Source: CAZFDT01 sp964518335 (GTDB lineage: Bacteria; Planctomycetota; Phycisphaerae; Phycisphaerales; Phycisphaeraceae). From it: a DNA stretch of 64,000 nt. The stretch spans positions 1 to 64,000 of the forward strand of contig CAZFDT010000024.1 of NCBI GenBank assembly GCA_964518335.1, written 5' to 3'. Position numbers and translations under genes: made by a program. The notes under the pieces are model-generated. The model was not told the DNA's origin and did not search any database. It worked only from the letters and a program-made list of their open reading frames with translations. Below, in pieces: positions 1 through 6,641 of the stretch (positions within the stretch are counted from its first letter, which is position 1; each line of letters opens with the position of its first letter).

Positions 1-123
1 GCTGAAACATCATCCCCGAGCATCAAATCAGACGTGGGATGGCCGGACGCTTACAGACGACTCGAACCAGTATGGCAGCCCCGGCCGCGTGCGCGGCAGG
101 TCAACTGCAACCCTTGGTTAGGT
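1..123 (-). other. Partial attC recombination site (3' side of cassette A)
   Basis: Read on the minus strand, the sequence just after the small membrane-protein gene begins with ACCTAAC (117-123), which fits the R'' consensus RYYYAAC and is the exact reverse complement of this cassette's R' box (GTTAGGT at 363-369). It continues with TGCAGTTGACC and a GC-rich stretch (GCACGCGGCCGG) also seen in the attC near 835-866. The distal L'/R' half is not recognisable in positions 1-75, so the site is either truncated or diverged. Positions 1-116 hold no convincing gene. Confidence 0.6.
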
Positions 124-130
124 CGCAACG

Positions 131-358
131 TCACGCTGCGAAATCGAGCAACACGAGGAATAACGCTACAACAACGGTCAATGCGCCATACATACGCAGC
201 CTGTGAGTTGGCAGTGCGTGGTAGGGGTCATTGTACCGAAGGCCGAGCGTGCGCGACTGGAGGATAAACAGTCGTTGCCAGATGCTCGGCACGAACAGGA
301 GCGTGACGCCGAGCACCCCGAGGTAGCCTGCAAGGATGCGAAGACCCAGCGAACTCAT
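131..358 (-). CDS. Small two-helix membrane protein (gene cassette A)
   Basis: A 75-residue protein of unknown function. It has two hydrophobic segments, about residues 8-27 (ending LLFVPSIW) and 57-75 (ALTVVVALFLVLLDFAA), joined by a short basic, polar loop, so it is probably an inner-membrane protein. The ATG lies four bases after the R' heptamer GTTAGGT, and the stop codon lies seven bases before the R'' heptamer ACCTAAC. That tight packing between recombination boxes is typical of integron cassettes, which usually lack their own promoter. No family was recognised. Existence is supported mainly by the cassette frame and the coherent membrane topology. Confidence 0.62.
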   Translation of the reverse strand: MSSLGLRILAGYLGVLGVTLLFVPSIWQRLFILQSRTLGLRYNDPYHALPTHRLRMYGALTVVVALFLVLLDFAA

Positions 359-362
359 GGCG

Positions 363-469
363 ACCTAACGTAAAAGCTCAGTAGCCGGCCGCCCGCGGGA
401 GCGAGCGTCCAAACCGACAACTACATCATATCGCGGGCGTCGCCGGTCAACTGCAGCCGCTGGTTATCC
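363..469 (-). other. attC site between cassettes B and A
   Basis: A 107-bp site read on the minus strand. It opens with R'' GGATAAC (463-469), continues CAGCGGCTGCAGTTGACC, and closes with R' GTTAGGT (363-369, fits GTTRRRY). R'' is the exact complement of cassette B's R' (770-776), and R' is the exact complement of cassette A's R'' (117-123), as expected when cassettes excise as circles. The TAA stop of the upstream gene lies inside R''. Imperfect inverted pairing across the GC-rich centre is visible, but I did not fold it. Confidence 0.75.
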
Positions 470-766
470 GCCCACTGCGACGAGGCGGGCATCATCTGGC
501 ACATCAGCTTTCTCGGCTCCTTCGATCATCACTGCGATTCGTTCGCCTGCCTTTGCTGACTTCACAGGCTTGCCTGGCCCTGCTTCGAGGCCGAGGACCG
601 TGACAGGTATAGATGAGCCGTTCAACTGCAAATAAGCATTCGCGCCTCTGGCGATCACGCCTTCCGCAATAACGCCCGCTACGACGACACGATTGGCTAC
701 CTTGAGGCCGAAAGCGGCGTCGATCGGTAGGTCGAATGGTTGAGGCTTGGTCTTTTGGAGCCACAT
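464..766 (-). CDS. EF-Tu domain 2-like small protein (gene cassette B)
   Basis: A 100-residue protein. From about residue 20 to the end it resembles the beta-barrel domain 2 of translational GTPases: a GLKVANRVVVAGVIAEGVI stretch, then VTVLGLE, a KSAKAGERIAVMIEG stretch and a final DDARLVA, in the order seen in EF-Tu. There is no GTPase domain, so it cannot be an elongation factor. The start at 766 was chosen because the cassette R' box GTTATCC (770-776) ends three bases before this ATG; an upstream in-frame ATG at 838 would lie inside the attC site. Such free-standing domain-2 proteins exist in bacteria, but their role is not established. Domain call is moderate, function unknown. Confidence 0.65.
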   Translation of the reverse strand: MWLQKTKPQPFDLPIDAAFGLKVANRVVVAGVIAEGVIARGANAYLQLNGSSIPVTVLGLEAGPGKPVKSAKAGERIAVMIEGAEKADVPDDARLVAVGG

Positions 767-867
767 GGCGGATAACGAAGAAGCGTTCAGTTGCCTGCCG
801 CACGCGGGGCAGGACGCACATATCCCAGTATACCCCACCGGCCGCGTGCGTCGCGGGTCAACTGCAA

Positions 868-1443
868 CGGAAACTATGAAGTCGAGTCGCCTGTGCGGGT
901 CGTGGGGTGTTTGGCGGGCTTACCCTTGTAGGGCGTCCCAATCGTGTTCGCACGCGGCGAATCATGAAGCATCCCTCACCACACAGGAGACTCGACATGC
1001 GTATTCTCGCACTGGACCTGGGCAAATTCAACCCCCGGAAGTATTCAAGGCATCGCGGCCGGATGACTGTCCGTGCATCGTGTTCAGTTCCTTTCCGGGA
1101 ACGACTTGCGGGGGAACTTCCGGGGGAGGCGACGTGACCATGTGTGGGCCGGACAACCCAGCTAACCAACTGAGCCGGGCGGAGCAGCCCAACTGCAACG
1201 CCACGTCCAGGGGCAAGCTTCGGCAGCGGAATGGGACCGGTCAACACCCCCGGAAGGGGTCTGCACAGTGAATTGGGGCCCCTCGACCTGCCGCGTCCAA
1301 GACGCGTTCCAACGTGTCGAGGAACACCACCTCCGGGGGCGGATAGAGGTTTAAGAACACGCGCCTGACCTGGACTGAAAGACAAGAAAGGAAAAACCCT
1401 ATCGATCCACCCCCGACCCCTTGACATCCTCGACTTCATAGAC
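868..1443 (+). mobile_element. Internally deleted IS110/IS1111-like element inside attC
   Basis: The insertion is bounded near its ends by a perfect 13-bp inverted repeat, CTATGAAGTCGAG at 874-886 and CTCGACTTCATAG at 1429-1441. It contains the first codons of an IS110-family transposase (997, MRILALDLGKFN) behind a ribosome binding site, but only about 0.58 kb remains, well short of a full element of about 1.2-1.5 kb. Both ends survive while the middle is lost, so it could not move unaided. IS elements of the IS1111-attC group are known to target attC sites. Exact ends are uncertain by a few bases. Confidence 0.6.
997..1137 (+). pseudogene. IS110-family transposase, 5' remnant
   Basis: An ACAGGAG ribosome binding site precedes an ATG and the codons for MRILALDLGKFN, the characteristic N-terminal start of IS110/IS1111 transposases, whose DEDD catalytic domain begins here with this Asp. 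Similarity stops after about 12 codons, at a CCCCCGGAAGT word, and the frame continues for 34 unrelated residues to a stop. The catalytic domain and the C-terminal serine region are absent. It reads opposite to the cassette genes. It is a relic with no expected activity. Confidence 0.65.
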
Positions 1444-1462
1444 GGTGGTTAGACGCCATCTA

Positions 1463-2260
1463 CTATCGCTTAAGTTTCTTCCAACCCTTCGTCATTCGAC
1501 CGGCATACTCAATGTAGTCCACAGGCTCTCTACGTCTGTTCTCTCGAACAAGAAAATTTAACACGTGCATGTAATAGTTTAGAAGGCCTCGACCATCATC
1601 ACCTTCCTCCGCCATTCCATGGTCATGCGGTATGTTCAGCAAGCCCCGCCTCGCAACGTAGACGCGATCAACTAAAGTGGCATCAATTCGCTCGTCAGCA
1701 GCCACATTCAGCATTCGTGTGAACTCTGATTGCATCCAATCTTTTTCTGCGATATCAGTGTCGTACGCGAACACCGTGTGAAAATACCGGCACTTGAACT
1801 TCGCATCCTTACCACCCTTCTTTTCGCGCGTGGGAGCGATACCGAACGGGCGAAGCTTATAAAGCTTCTGTGCGGCGCGAAGTGACTTCCGGACCTCATC
1901 CAGCGTGAGTTTAGATTTGACTTCTACGCTCGCAAGTAAGGCCTCCGCAGGAAGGATTGACGCTGATTCAGAATAAATGGCAAAATTTCTATCGCCATCA
2001 TAAATCATCACATCAAGTTGTGGGCTATGATTATCCCTCCTGTCGATCACTTCCCCAGACACGACGCGATAGCCTGCCGGAAGATGCTCTTTGAAAAAGC
2101 TTTGAACGGGCAGTTCTCGCTGTTCCCCTTTAGTTAGAGCATGCTCGAAAGCGTCACTTTTCAGCAAGCTGGCGGAGAAATCTTTAAGTGCGCCTTCGAA
2201 CTTGGCGCTAAAGGCGGGGTTTGGGTTTTCCGCGCGTTTTCGGAGTTGTGATCTTGCCAT
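1463..2260 (-). CDS. DUF6602-type putative PD-(D/E)XK nuclease (gene cassette C)
   Basis: A 265-residue protein. A core with LDVMIYD (about residues 82-88) followed by ASVEVKS (about 110-116) has the spacing of the Asp and Glu-X-Lys of PD-(D/E)XK nucleases, and the SGEVIDRRDN lead-in and PAEALLASVEVKS are typical of DUF6602. The substrate is unknown; relatives are often found in accessory DNA. The gene is flanked by matched cassette boxes (R' GTTAGAC at 2283-2289, R'' GTCTAAC at 1448-1454), making it the first cassette of the array next to attI. Its base composition is clearly less GC-rich than neighbouring genes, consistent with acquisition from elsewhere. The fold call is good, the activity is inferred. 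Confidence 0.75.
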   Translation of the reverse strand: MARSQLRKRAENPNPAFSAKFEGALKDFSASLLKSDAFEHALTKGEQRELPVQSFFKEHLPAGYRVVSGEVIDRRDNHSPQLDVMIYDGDRNFAIYSESASILPAEALLASVEVKSKLTLDEVRKSLRAAQKLYKLRPFGIAPTREKKGGKDAKFKCRYFHTVFAYDTDIAEKDWMQSEFTRMLNVAADERIDATLVDRVYVARRGLLNIPHDHGMAEEGDDGRGLLNYYMHVLNFLVRENRRREPVDYIEYAGRMTKGWKKLKR

Positions 2261-2282
2261 GCCATCTCCCGTAGCTGCTGGC

Positions 2283-2434
2283 GTCTAACAGTGATTATAC
2301 AGAATCAATTCTGCATAATCATCCCACGCCTCAGCAGGTGCTGTCAAGGCGTTGGCGGGGTCCGAGTGGCATATTCGCCTCATTTTGTTGGGATTTGCCT
2401 GAGCCGAACGGAGTGAGAAAGGCAGAATGGCGGC
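2283..2434 (-). other. Candidate attI region with R' crossover box and hairpin
   Basis: This stretch lies between the first cassette and the divergent integrase remnant, where attI and the cassette promoter sit in integrons. GTTAGAC (minus strand, 2283-2289) marks the junction. Next to it is a 13-bp inverted repeat with one mismatch (2293-2305 and 2308-2320, GATTATACAGAAT/ATTCTGCATAATC) in unusually AT-rich DNA, which could be an integrase-binding structure or an operator for the DUF6602 gene. I could not identify a cassette promoter with confidence. Confidence 0.45.
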
Positions 2435-2548
2435 ATGAAGCTTCTCGACCCGATGCGCGAGCGGCTGCGGGTGTTGCGCGGCTCCTTGGGCATCGGGTAC
2501 GAACCGTGTCGAGCCGTGCGACGATGGTTTGTGTGTCCGCGCGGATGA
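2435..2548 (+). pseudogene. intI: Integron integrase (IntI) N-terminal remnant
   Basis: A 37-codon frame whose start, MKLLDPMRERLRVLR followed by GSLG and later CRAVRRWFV, lines up with the SAM-like N-terminal domain of integron integrases (pattern LLDxxRxxxRxxHYSxRTExxYxxWxRRFI). A stop follows at once, and the rest of the protein, including the catalytic Arg, His and Tyr region, is missing. It reads away from the cassette array and starts about 145 bp from the first cassette boundary, exactly where intI lies in an integron. A GAGAAAGG stretch lies about 15 bases upstream of the ATG. The similarity is short, so this rests on pattern plus position. Confidence 0.55.
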
Positions 2549-2984
2549 ATGCAGGCCGCGGGGGGCGGGTTTGGGGTTGTGCGGGGATGCTTCCGGGGCG
2601 CGGAGGTGTCCCTCCGCGGCGCAGGGACACCCGTACGCGGCGCGGGGACATCTGCCAAGTCCTGATCAAAAGTAGGCGCGCCGGAAGTGGGGGGTGGCTG
2701 CGTGGCGACCCCTGACGGAGCCGGGGGCTGCGGGGCCATGGCGATCGCCAGGGACGACGCCGGCGGCGACGCGGGGTGCAAATCGGCGTCGAGGAGGGCT
2801 TGATCGGCGGCGGCGGCGCGGTATGATGTTCGTGTTATGATCGGGTCCGGCGGCGACGCCGGGGCCGGGCGCTCTTTGACATGTGAGCGGGTACCACGGC
2901 GGACCAGAACGGCTGTTAGGGTCGTGCGGATGAAGTGCGGATGCTTTGGCGACACACGGGCGTCGAGCCGGGGTGTTCGGTGCC
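2549..2984. other. GC-rich intergenic stretch, no gene recognised
   Basis: I see no supported coding sequence here. It holds a perfect 8-bp inverted repeat, GTGTCCCT (2606-2613) and AGGGACAC (2623-2630), followed by a diverged copy of the right arm near 2640-2650. Open frames on both strands are low-complexity Pro/Arg-rich and look like composition effects. It may contain the eroded body of the integron integrase gene. Confidence 0.4.
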
Positions 2985-3240
2985 AACTTGCCCCTCGGAA
3001 CCTGCAACTTGCCCTACGCCGTGATGGGCAAGTTGACCCGAATCCCGCCTAGGAGGCTGCGGGAGGGGTCGAGCGCGGCAACTCGATCATCAAAACCGGC
3101 AACTTGCTCTACGTGGTGATGATCGAGTTGACATGAACCCCACTTGCGAGCCTGCGGGAGGGGGTCGGGCGCGGCAACTTGAGGGTCGGATCGTGCAACT
3201 TGTTGTGTGCGGCAACAAGTTGAGTTGGTTGAGCGGCAAT
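2985..3240. repeat. Three tandem stem-loop repeats upstream of trpS
   Basis: Two units of about 95 bp begin GCAACTTGC at 3004 and 3099 and share long runs such as CTGCGGGAGGGG and GCGCGGCAACT; a third partial unit begins at about 3195. Each carries a perfect inverted repeat beginning CAACT and ending AGTTG but with different inner bases: 3005-3014 with 3026-3035 (10 bp), 3079-3092 with 3117-3130 (14 bp), and 3196-3205 with 3213-3222 (10 bp). Pairing kept while sequence differs suggests selection on structure. All three lie upstream of the predicted trpS promoter, so they are more likely DNA or upstream-transcript elements than a trpS leader. Confidence 0.65.
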
Positions 3241-3291
3241 GCTTCCCCCACGCGGGGCCGGAATGTACCCCCTTTCCGGGGGTTGGCGGTG

Positions 3292-3319
3292 TTGACACCC
3301 CCCTGCCGATATCTAGGAT
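3292..3319 (+). promoter_or_regulatory. Sigma70-like promoter for trpS
   Basis: TTGACA (3292-3297), a 16-bp spacer and TAGGAT (3314-3319). Transcription would start near 3326, giving a leader of about 115 nt before the trpS ATG at 3442. Confidence 0.55.
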
Positions 3320-3441
3320 GTCCCGATGATGACCCTGAGCCATCGCTCCCGCCTCCGTCGTTGGCGCACCGGCGCCTGACCCGATCCCCTCCGCAACACG
3401 GTGGCTGCTGTTTTTTCAACTGCATGGGAGCGATTTCGACC

Positions 3442-4416
3442 ATGAAACGCGTGCTTTCAGGGATTCAGCCGTCGGGTCAACTGCACCTGGGCAACTATGC
3501 CGGAGCGATCCGTCAGTTCGTGGACATGCAGCACGACCACGAGATGTTCATTTTCGTGGCCTCGTACCATGCGCTGACGAGCGTGCGCGACCCCGACGAG
3601 CTTCGCCGCAACATCCGCCAGGTGGTGATCGACTACATCGCCTTCGGGCTCGACCCGAGCAAGTGTCACATCTACCTGCAGCACGACGTGCCGGAGGTGA
3701 CGGAGCTGGCGTGGCTGCTGGGGTGCGTCTGTCCCAAGAGCATGATGGACAAGGCCACCAGCTACAAGGACAAGGTCGCCAAGGGTTTGGCGGCGTCGGT
3801 CGGGCTGTTCACCTATCCGGTGCTGCAGGCGGCCGACATTCTCAGCGTCGATCCCGACTTCGTGCCGGTGGGTCAGGACCAGCAGCAGCACGTGGAGATC
3901 ACGCGCGACATCGCCGAGGCGTTCAACCGTGCGTATGGGTCGGTGTTCAAGCTGCCCGAGCTTCGTCTGCGCTCCGATGCCGCCATCCTTCCGGGGGTGG
4001 ACGGGCAGAAGATGAGCAAGAGCTACGACAACACGATCGACCCGTTCATGGAGGAGAAGGCGCTGCGCAAGCGGGTGATGAAGATCGTCAGCGACTCGAC
4101 GCCGGTGGAGGGGGCCAAGGATCCGGAGAAGGACGCGACGTTCCAGATTTTCCGGGGCATTGCCGGCGCCGACGACGAGCGGACAGTTGCACTTGCCCAG
4201 CGCTACCGGGCCGGCGGCATGGGCTACGGGCAGGCCAAGCAGGCGCTGCTGGAGCTGATCCTCGATCACTTCGGCCCGGCGCGGAAGAGGCGCGCCGAGC
4301 TGATGGCCGACCCGAGCCACATCGACCGCGTGCTCGCCCAGGGCGCCGACGCCGCCCGTGCCGTGGTCCGTGGCGTGCTGGCCCGCGCCCGAGCCGCCGT
4401 CGGCCTGTCGGGCTGA
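3442..4416 (+). CDS. trpS: Tryptophan--tRNA ligase
   Basis: Class I aminoacyl-tRNA synthetase that charges tRNA-Trp with tryptophan using ATP, in the cytoplasm. The 324-residue protein has the usual bacterial length. The HIGH-equivalent HLGN sits near residue 15 (SGQLHLGNYAGA), and the KMSKS loop is intact (GQKMSKSYDN, about residues 191-200). The start at 3442 places MKRVLSGIQPSG at the N-terminus as in other TrpRS proteins and has GGGAG about 12 bases upstream; an in-frame ATG at 3424 is possible but adds only MGAIST. It ends five bases before the convergent queD gene. The call is firm. Confidence 0.96.
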   Translation: MKRVLSGIQPSGQLHLGNYAGAIRQFVDMQHDHEMFIFVASYHALTSVRDPDELRRNIRQVVIDYIAFGLDPSKCHIYLQHDVPEVTELAWLLGCVCPKSMMDKATSYKDKVAKGLAASVGLFTYPVLQAADILSVDPDFVPVGQDQQQHVEITRDIAEAFNRAYGSVFKLPELRLRSDAAILPGVDGQKMSKSYDNTIDPFMEEKALRKRVMKIVSDSTPVEGAKDPEKDATFQIFRGIAGADDERTVALAQRYRAGGMGYGQAKQALLELILDHFGPARKRRAELMADPSHIDRVLAQGADAARAVVRGVLARARAAVGLSG

Positions 4417-4420
4417 CGCC

Positions 4421-4798
4421 TCAACCCGGCCGCCACGTCGCCACGCACCCCGGCGCCTCGGTCACGCTCACGCGCAGCAGCCGCACGCCCTCGGGTAACT
4501 GCAGCGCGACCGTCGTCCCGATGTGATGGGCCACCGACTCGGCCGTGCTGTTGCGGCCGGTCGCGCCGGCAAACGGGACGCACGACTCCAGGCTCGCGTT
4601 CCGCCACGGCCCGATCACGGTCTCGACCAGACGCTCCAGCGCGTGAAAGTCCATCACCGTTTCGATCTCATCCAATGCGTCGCGCTCGACCGTCACCGTC
4701 ACCGTCCAGTTGTGCCCATGCAACGGCTCACGCGACCCGTCCTGCAGTCGGATCGCATGTGCTGCGGCGAACGTGCTCGTCACGCTGATCTCAAACAT
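4421..4798 (-). CDS. queD: 6-carboxy-tetrahydropterin synthase (QueD/PTPS family)
   Basis: A 125-residue member of the 6-pyruvoyl-tetrahydropterin synthase family, which in bacteria usually converts dihydroneopterin triphosphate to 6-carboxy-tetrahydropterin for queuosine synthesis. The zinc site is visible: a His in FAAAHAI (about residue 14) and the HGHNW motif (about 28-32), and VTEAPGC near the C-terminus contains the family's conserved Glu. A Cys in LESCVPF lies in the central part of the sequence. No other queuosine gene is in the window, so assignment to QueD rather than another PTPS subtype is by family default. It is convergent with trpS. Confidence 0.85.
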   Translation of the reverse strand: MFEISVTSTFAAAHAIRLQDGSREPLHGHNWTVTVTVERDALDEIETVMDFHALERLVETVIGPWRNASLESCVPFAGATGRNSTAESVAHHIGTTVALQLPEGVRLLRVSVTEAPGCVATWRPG

Positions 4799-5060
4799 CC
4801 CCCCAGTCTATCCCCCCACCCCCGCCCCCGGAAGGACCCCGGACAGGGCCACGGAAAGGGCCACGAAAAGGGCCCCGATGCTGCCCGGAAGGGTCGCGAA
4901 ACTGGCCCGCAGAAGCCGTGGCCGCGGATGAACTCATCTTCATCACCCCTTTAGCGGTCGTTCATTTGCGGCCTCTACCGTAAGCAGCGTGGTCGTTGGA
5001 GATGGCTGGTCCGAACTCCAAACGACCGGGCGACAGTCGGACCGCGAGAAAGGAAATGTC

Positions 5061-5240
5061 ATGCTGTATTGGGCACTGGTCTTCTTCGTCGTGGCGATCA
5101 TCGCGGCTATTTTCGGGTTCGGCGGCGTCGCCGGCGCGGCCGTGTCGATCGCGCAGGTGCTGTTCTTCCTGTTCCTGGTGTTGTTCGTGATCTCACTCAT
5201 CCTCGGTTTGGTGCGCGGCCGGCCCCCGCGGGCGCTGTGA
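5061..5240 (+). CDS. DUF1328 family small membrane protein
   Basis: A 59-residue protein made of two hydrophobic helices (about 1-25 and 29-52) separated by a short turn and ending in a basic tail RGRPPRAL. The start MLYWALVFFVVAIIAAIFGFGG and the GVAGAA turn are the hallmark of DUF1328, a family of small inner-membrane proteins of unknown role, often stress-linked. AGGAAA lies about 6 bases before the ATG. It is followed 61 bp later by a small lipoprotein gene in the same direction, suggesting a joint envelope-stress transcript. The family call is firm, the function is not. Confidence 0.88.
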   Translation: MLYWALVFFVVAIIAAIFGFGGVAGAAVSIAQVLFFLFLVLFVISLILGLVRGRPPRAL

Positions 5241-5301
5241 CCCACACCGACAGATGACGAGTCACCCCATACACCCACGTGAGCAAACGAAAGGAAGCCT
5301 C

Positions 5302-5520
5302 ATGGATACCCGTAAGCATTGGCTCTGGACCTTCATGGGCGTCGCGGCGCTGACCCTTGGCGGCGCGGGCCTTACCGGCTGCGACGGCGACGCCGAGGAC
5401 GCCGGCGAAGACGTCGGGCGTCAGCTCGACAAGGCCGGCGACAAGATCAAGGACGCCGCCGACGACGTCGGTGACGAGATCGAGGACGTCGGCGACAAGA
5501 TCGAGGACAAGCTCGATTGA
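5302..5520 (+). CDS. Small acidic lipoprotein
   Basis: A 72-residue predicted lipoprotein. The signal sequence (about residues 1-26) ends in a lipobox LTGC, so Cys27 would be lipidated. The mature part is an acidic amphipathic repeat (GRQLDKAGDKIKDAADDVGDE and related units) with heptad-like spacing, resembling small stress-induced or YtxH/CsbD-like proteins. AAGGAAG precedes the ATG. A strong hairpin follows at 5544-5581. It probably shares a transcript with the DUF1328 gene. The precise function is unknown. Confidence 0.75.
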   Translation: MDTRKHWLWTFMGVAALTLGGAGLTGCDGDAEDAGEDVGRQLDKAGDKIKDAADDVGDEIEDVGDKIEDKLD

Positions 5521-5543
5521 CACAACCCCTTGATGGGTGATGG

Positions 5544-5581
5544 GCCCCGCTCCCGCGATCCGTGACGTGCGGGAGCGGGGC
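5544..5581 (+). terminator. Strong GC hairpin after the lipoprotein gene
   Basis: A perfect 13-bp inverted repeat, GCCCCGCTCCCGC (5544-5556) and its complement (5569-5581), with a 12-base loop. There is no T-run after it, so it may terminate weakly or stabilise the upstream mRNA's 3' end. Confidence 0.5.
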
Positions 5582-5610
5582 GACCCAGGGGCGCGAATCA
5601 GGAGACAGTC

Positions 5611-5862
5611 ATGACCACGCGTGATGTGATGAAGCACGTACGAACGGTGGAGGGGCGCATGGCGGCGCAGTTGTCCAAGGGCAAGCCGAAGGGCAAGCCG
5701 GAGGGCAAAGCCGAAACCCCGGCCCAGCCCCGCCGATCGCACCGCAAGGCCGCCGACGCCACCGACGAGCGCGAGCGGCTGGCCCATGACGCCGACGAGC
5801 GCACCGACCGTGCAGGTCCGTGCCTGCGTGAGGGCGGGCCCAAACCTTCGGAGGTGTGTTAG
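5611..5862 (+). CDS. Small basic hypothetical protein
   Basis: An 83-residue hydrophilic protein with a Lys/Gly/Pro-rich stretch (KGKPKGKPEGKAE, about residues 23-35) and a charged C-terminal part rich in Asp, Glu and Arg. No domain was recognised. AGGAGA lies about 6 bases upstream of the ATG, the best argument that it is real. It follows the DUF1328 and lipoprotein pair in the same direction and is followed at 5998 by a terminator-like hairpin. Because low-complexity frames are common in such GC-rich DNA, it could be spurious. Confidence 0.45.
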   Translation: MTTRDVMKHVRTVEGRMAAQLSKGKPKGKPEGKAETPAQPRRSHRKAADATDERERLAHDADERTDRAGPCLREGGPKPSEVC

Positions 5863-5997
5863 CGCACGCCGTCCGACCCGCCGCCGGCGGACCGGTCCAA
5901 GCGCCCAGGACGACAGGCGCCGTCGGCGGCTTCTTCCTCGAGGCGGTCGGGACCCAGAATCGTGCCCGACCTGGCGCCCTGCCCGCCTCAGCCACAA

Positions 5998-6031
5998 GGC
6001 CCACGCTTGTCCCCCGAGCGTGGGCCTCTTT
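5998..6031 (+). terminator. Rho-independent terminator
   Basis: A 10-bp perfect stem, GGCCCACGCT (5998-6007) and AGCGTGGGCC (6017-6026), with a 9-base loop followed by TCTTT. It would end the small-gene transcript before the bactofilin pair. Confidence 0.65.
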
Positions 6032-6135
6032 ACGCGCCCGCACTCCGTGACGCCGGCCCCACCCTCGCTTACACTCCTCCAACGCGCCCGACGTGCGGCG
6101 CAGCATCCACCACCCCTGTTTCAAGGAGTCTCACC

Positions 6136-6549
6136 ATGGCAGACCTCGAAGGCGGCGAACTCACCATCATCGGCGCCGACACCCACATCGAAGGCAAGAT
6201 GCGCTTTCAGAAAGGCGCCAAGGTCAACGGCAAGTTCGACGGCGAAATCACCGGCCCCGGCGAGCTGCGCGTCGCCAACAACGCCATGTGCAAGGCCAAC
6301 GTCGAGGCCGGCTCCGTCAGCGTGGACGGCACGATCGAAGGCAACATCAGCGCCAAGGACCGCGTCGCCCTCAACAACGGCGGCCGCGTCAAGGGCGACA
6401 TCGTCGCCGCCAAAATGGTCATGGCCGAAGGCGCCGCCCTCTACGGCCAGGTTGCCGTCGGCCCCGACGCCGCCCAGCAGCGCGGCATGACCACCGGCGC
6501 CGGCCCCGCGCCCACCACGCCCGGCGCGCCCCAGCCTCCGAAGAAGTGA
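6136..6549 (+). CDS. Bactofilin family protein
   Basis: A 137-residue polymer-forming cytoskeletal protein. The central bactofilin domain (about residues 8-110) shows the expected beta-helix repeats of alternating Gly, Val and Ile: LTIIGADTHIEGKM, AKVNGKFDGEI, VSVDGTIEGNI and GRVKGDIVA. A Pro/Ala-rich tail follows. Bactofilins form nucleotide-independent filaments that shape the envelope or scaffold enzymes. AAGGAG lies about 8 bases before the ATG. A second bactofilin-like gene with a zinc-ribbon N-terminus follows after 92 bp, so the two may co-polymerise or regulate each other. Confidence 0.9.
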   Translation: MADLEGGELTIIGADTHIEGKMRFQKGAKVNGKFDGEITGPGELRVANNAMCKANVEAGSVSVDGTIEGNISAKDRVALNNGGRVKGDIVAAKMVMAEGAALYGQVAVGPDAAQQRGMTTGAGPAPTTPGAPQPPKK

Positions 6550-6641
6550 TCACGATCGTCCGGCAACGCCCCACGCCGCCGCGACCCCGTCGCGCGCGAC
6601 GCGCGTTGCACGAGCGCCCGCGTTCGCCTCACCGGAGCACC

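Larger units (their letters stand above)
770..1454 (-). other. attC site of cassette C, split by an insertion
   Basis: Read on the minus strand, R'' GTCTAAC (1448-1454) follows the DUF6602 gene and is complementary to that cassette's R' (2283-2289). The site then breaks off and resumes at about 867 with TTGCAGTTGACC, a GC-rich centre, a returning GGCAACTGAACGC arm and R' GTTATCC (770-776). Subtracting the roughly 576-bp insertion (868-1443) leaves about 109 bp, matching the 107-bp intact neighbour at 363-469. This size match is the best evidence that one ancestral attC was interrupted. Confidence 0.65.

Noticed and set aside
1140..1200. tRNA-like D-arm (GGCTCAGTTGGTTAGC) on the minus strand
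   Set aside because: No acceptor stem, anticodon arm or T-arm can be placed around it.
858..1439. A 193-residue minus-strand frame across the IS remnant
   Set aside because: It spans the attC arm and the IS fragment, is Pro/Arg-rich and has no domain; it is explained better as non-coding.
2331..3343. Several overlapping Pro/Arg-rich frames upstream of trpS
   Set aside because: Low complexity, no ribosome binding sites or motifs, and they cross the stem-loop repeats.
4799..5060. Short repeated GGGCCACGGAAA-like units after queD
   Set aside because: Only two or three diverged copies within 60 bp; too weak to call a repeat array.
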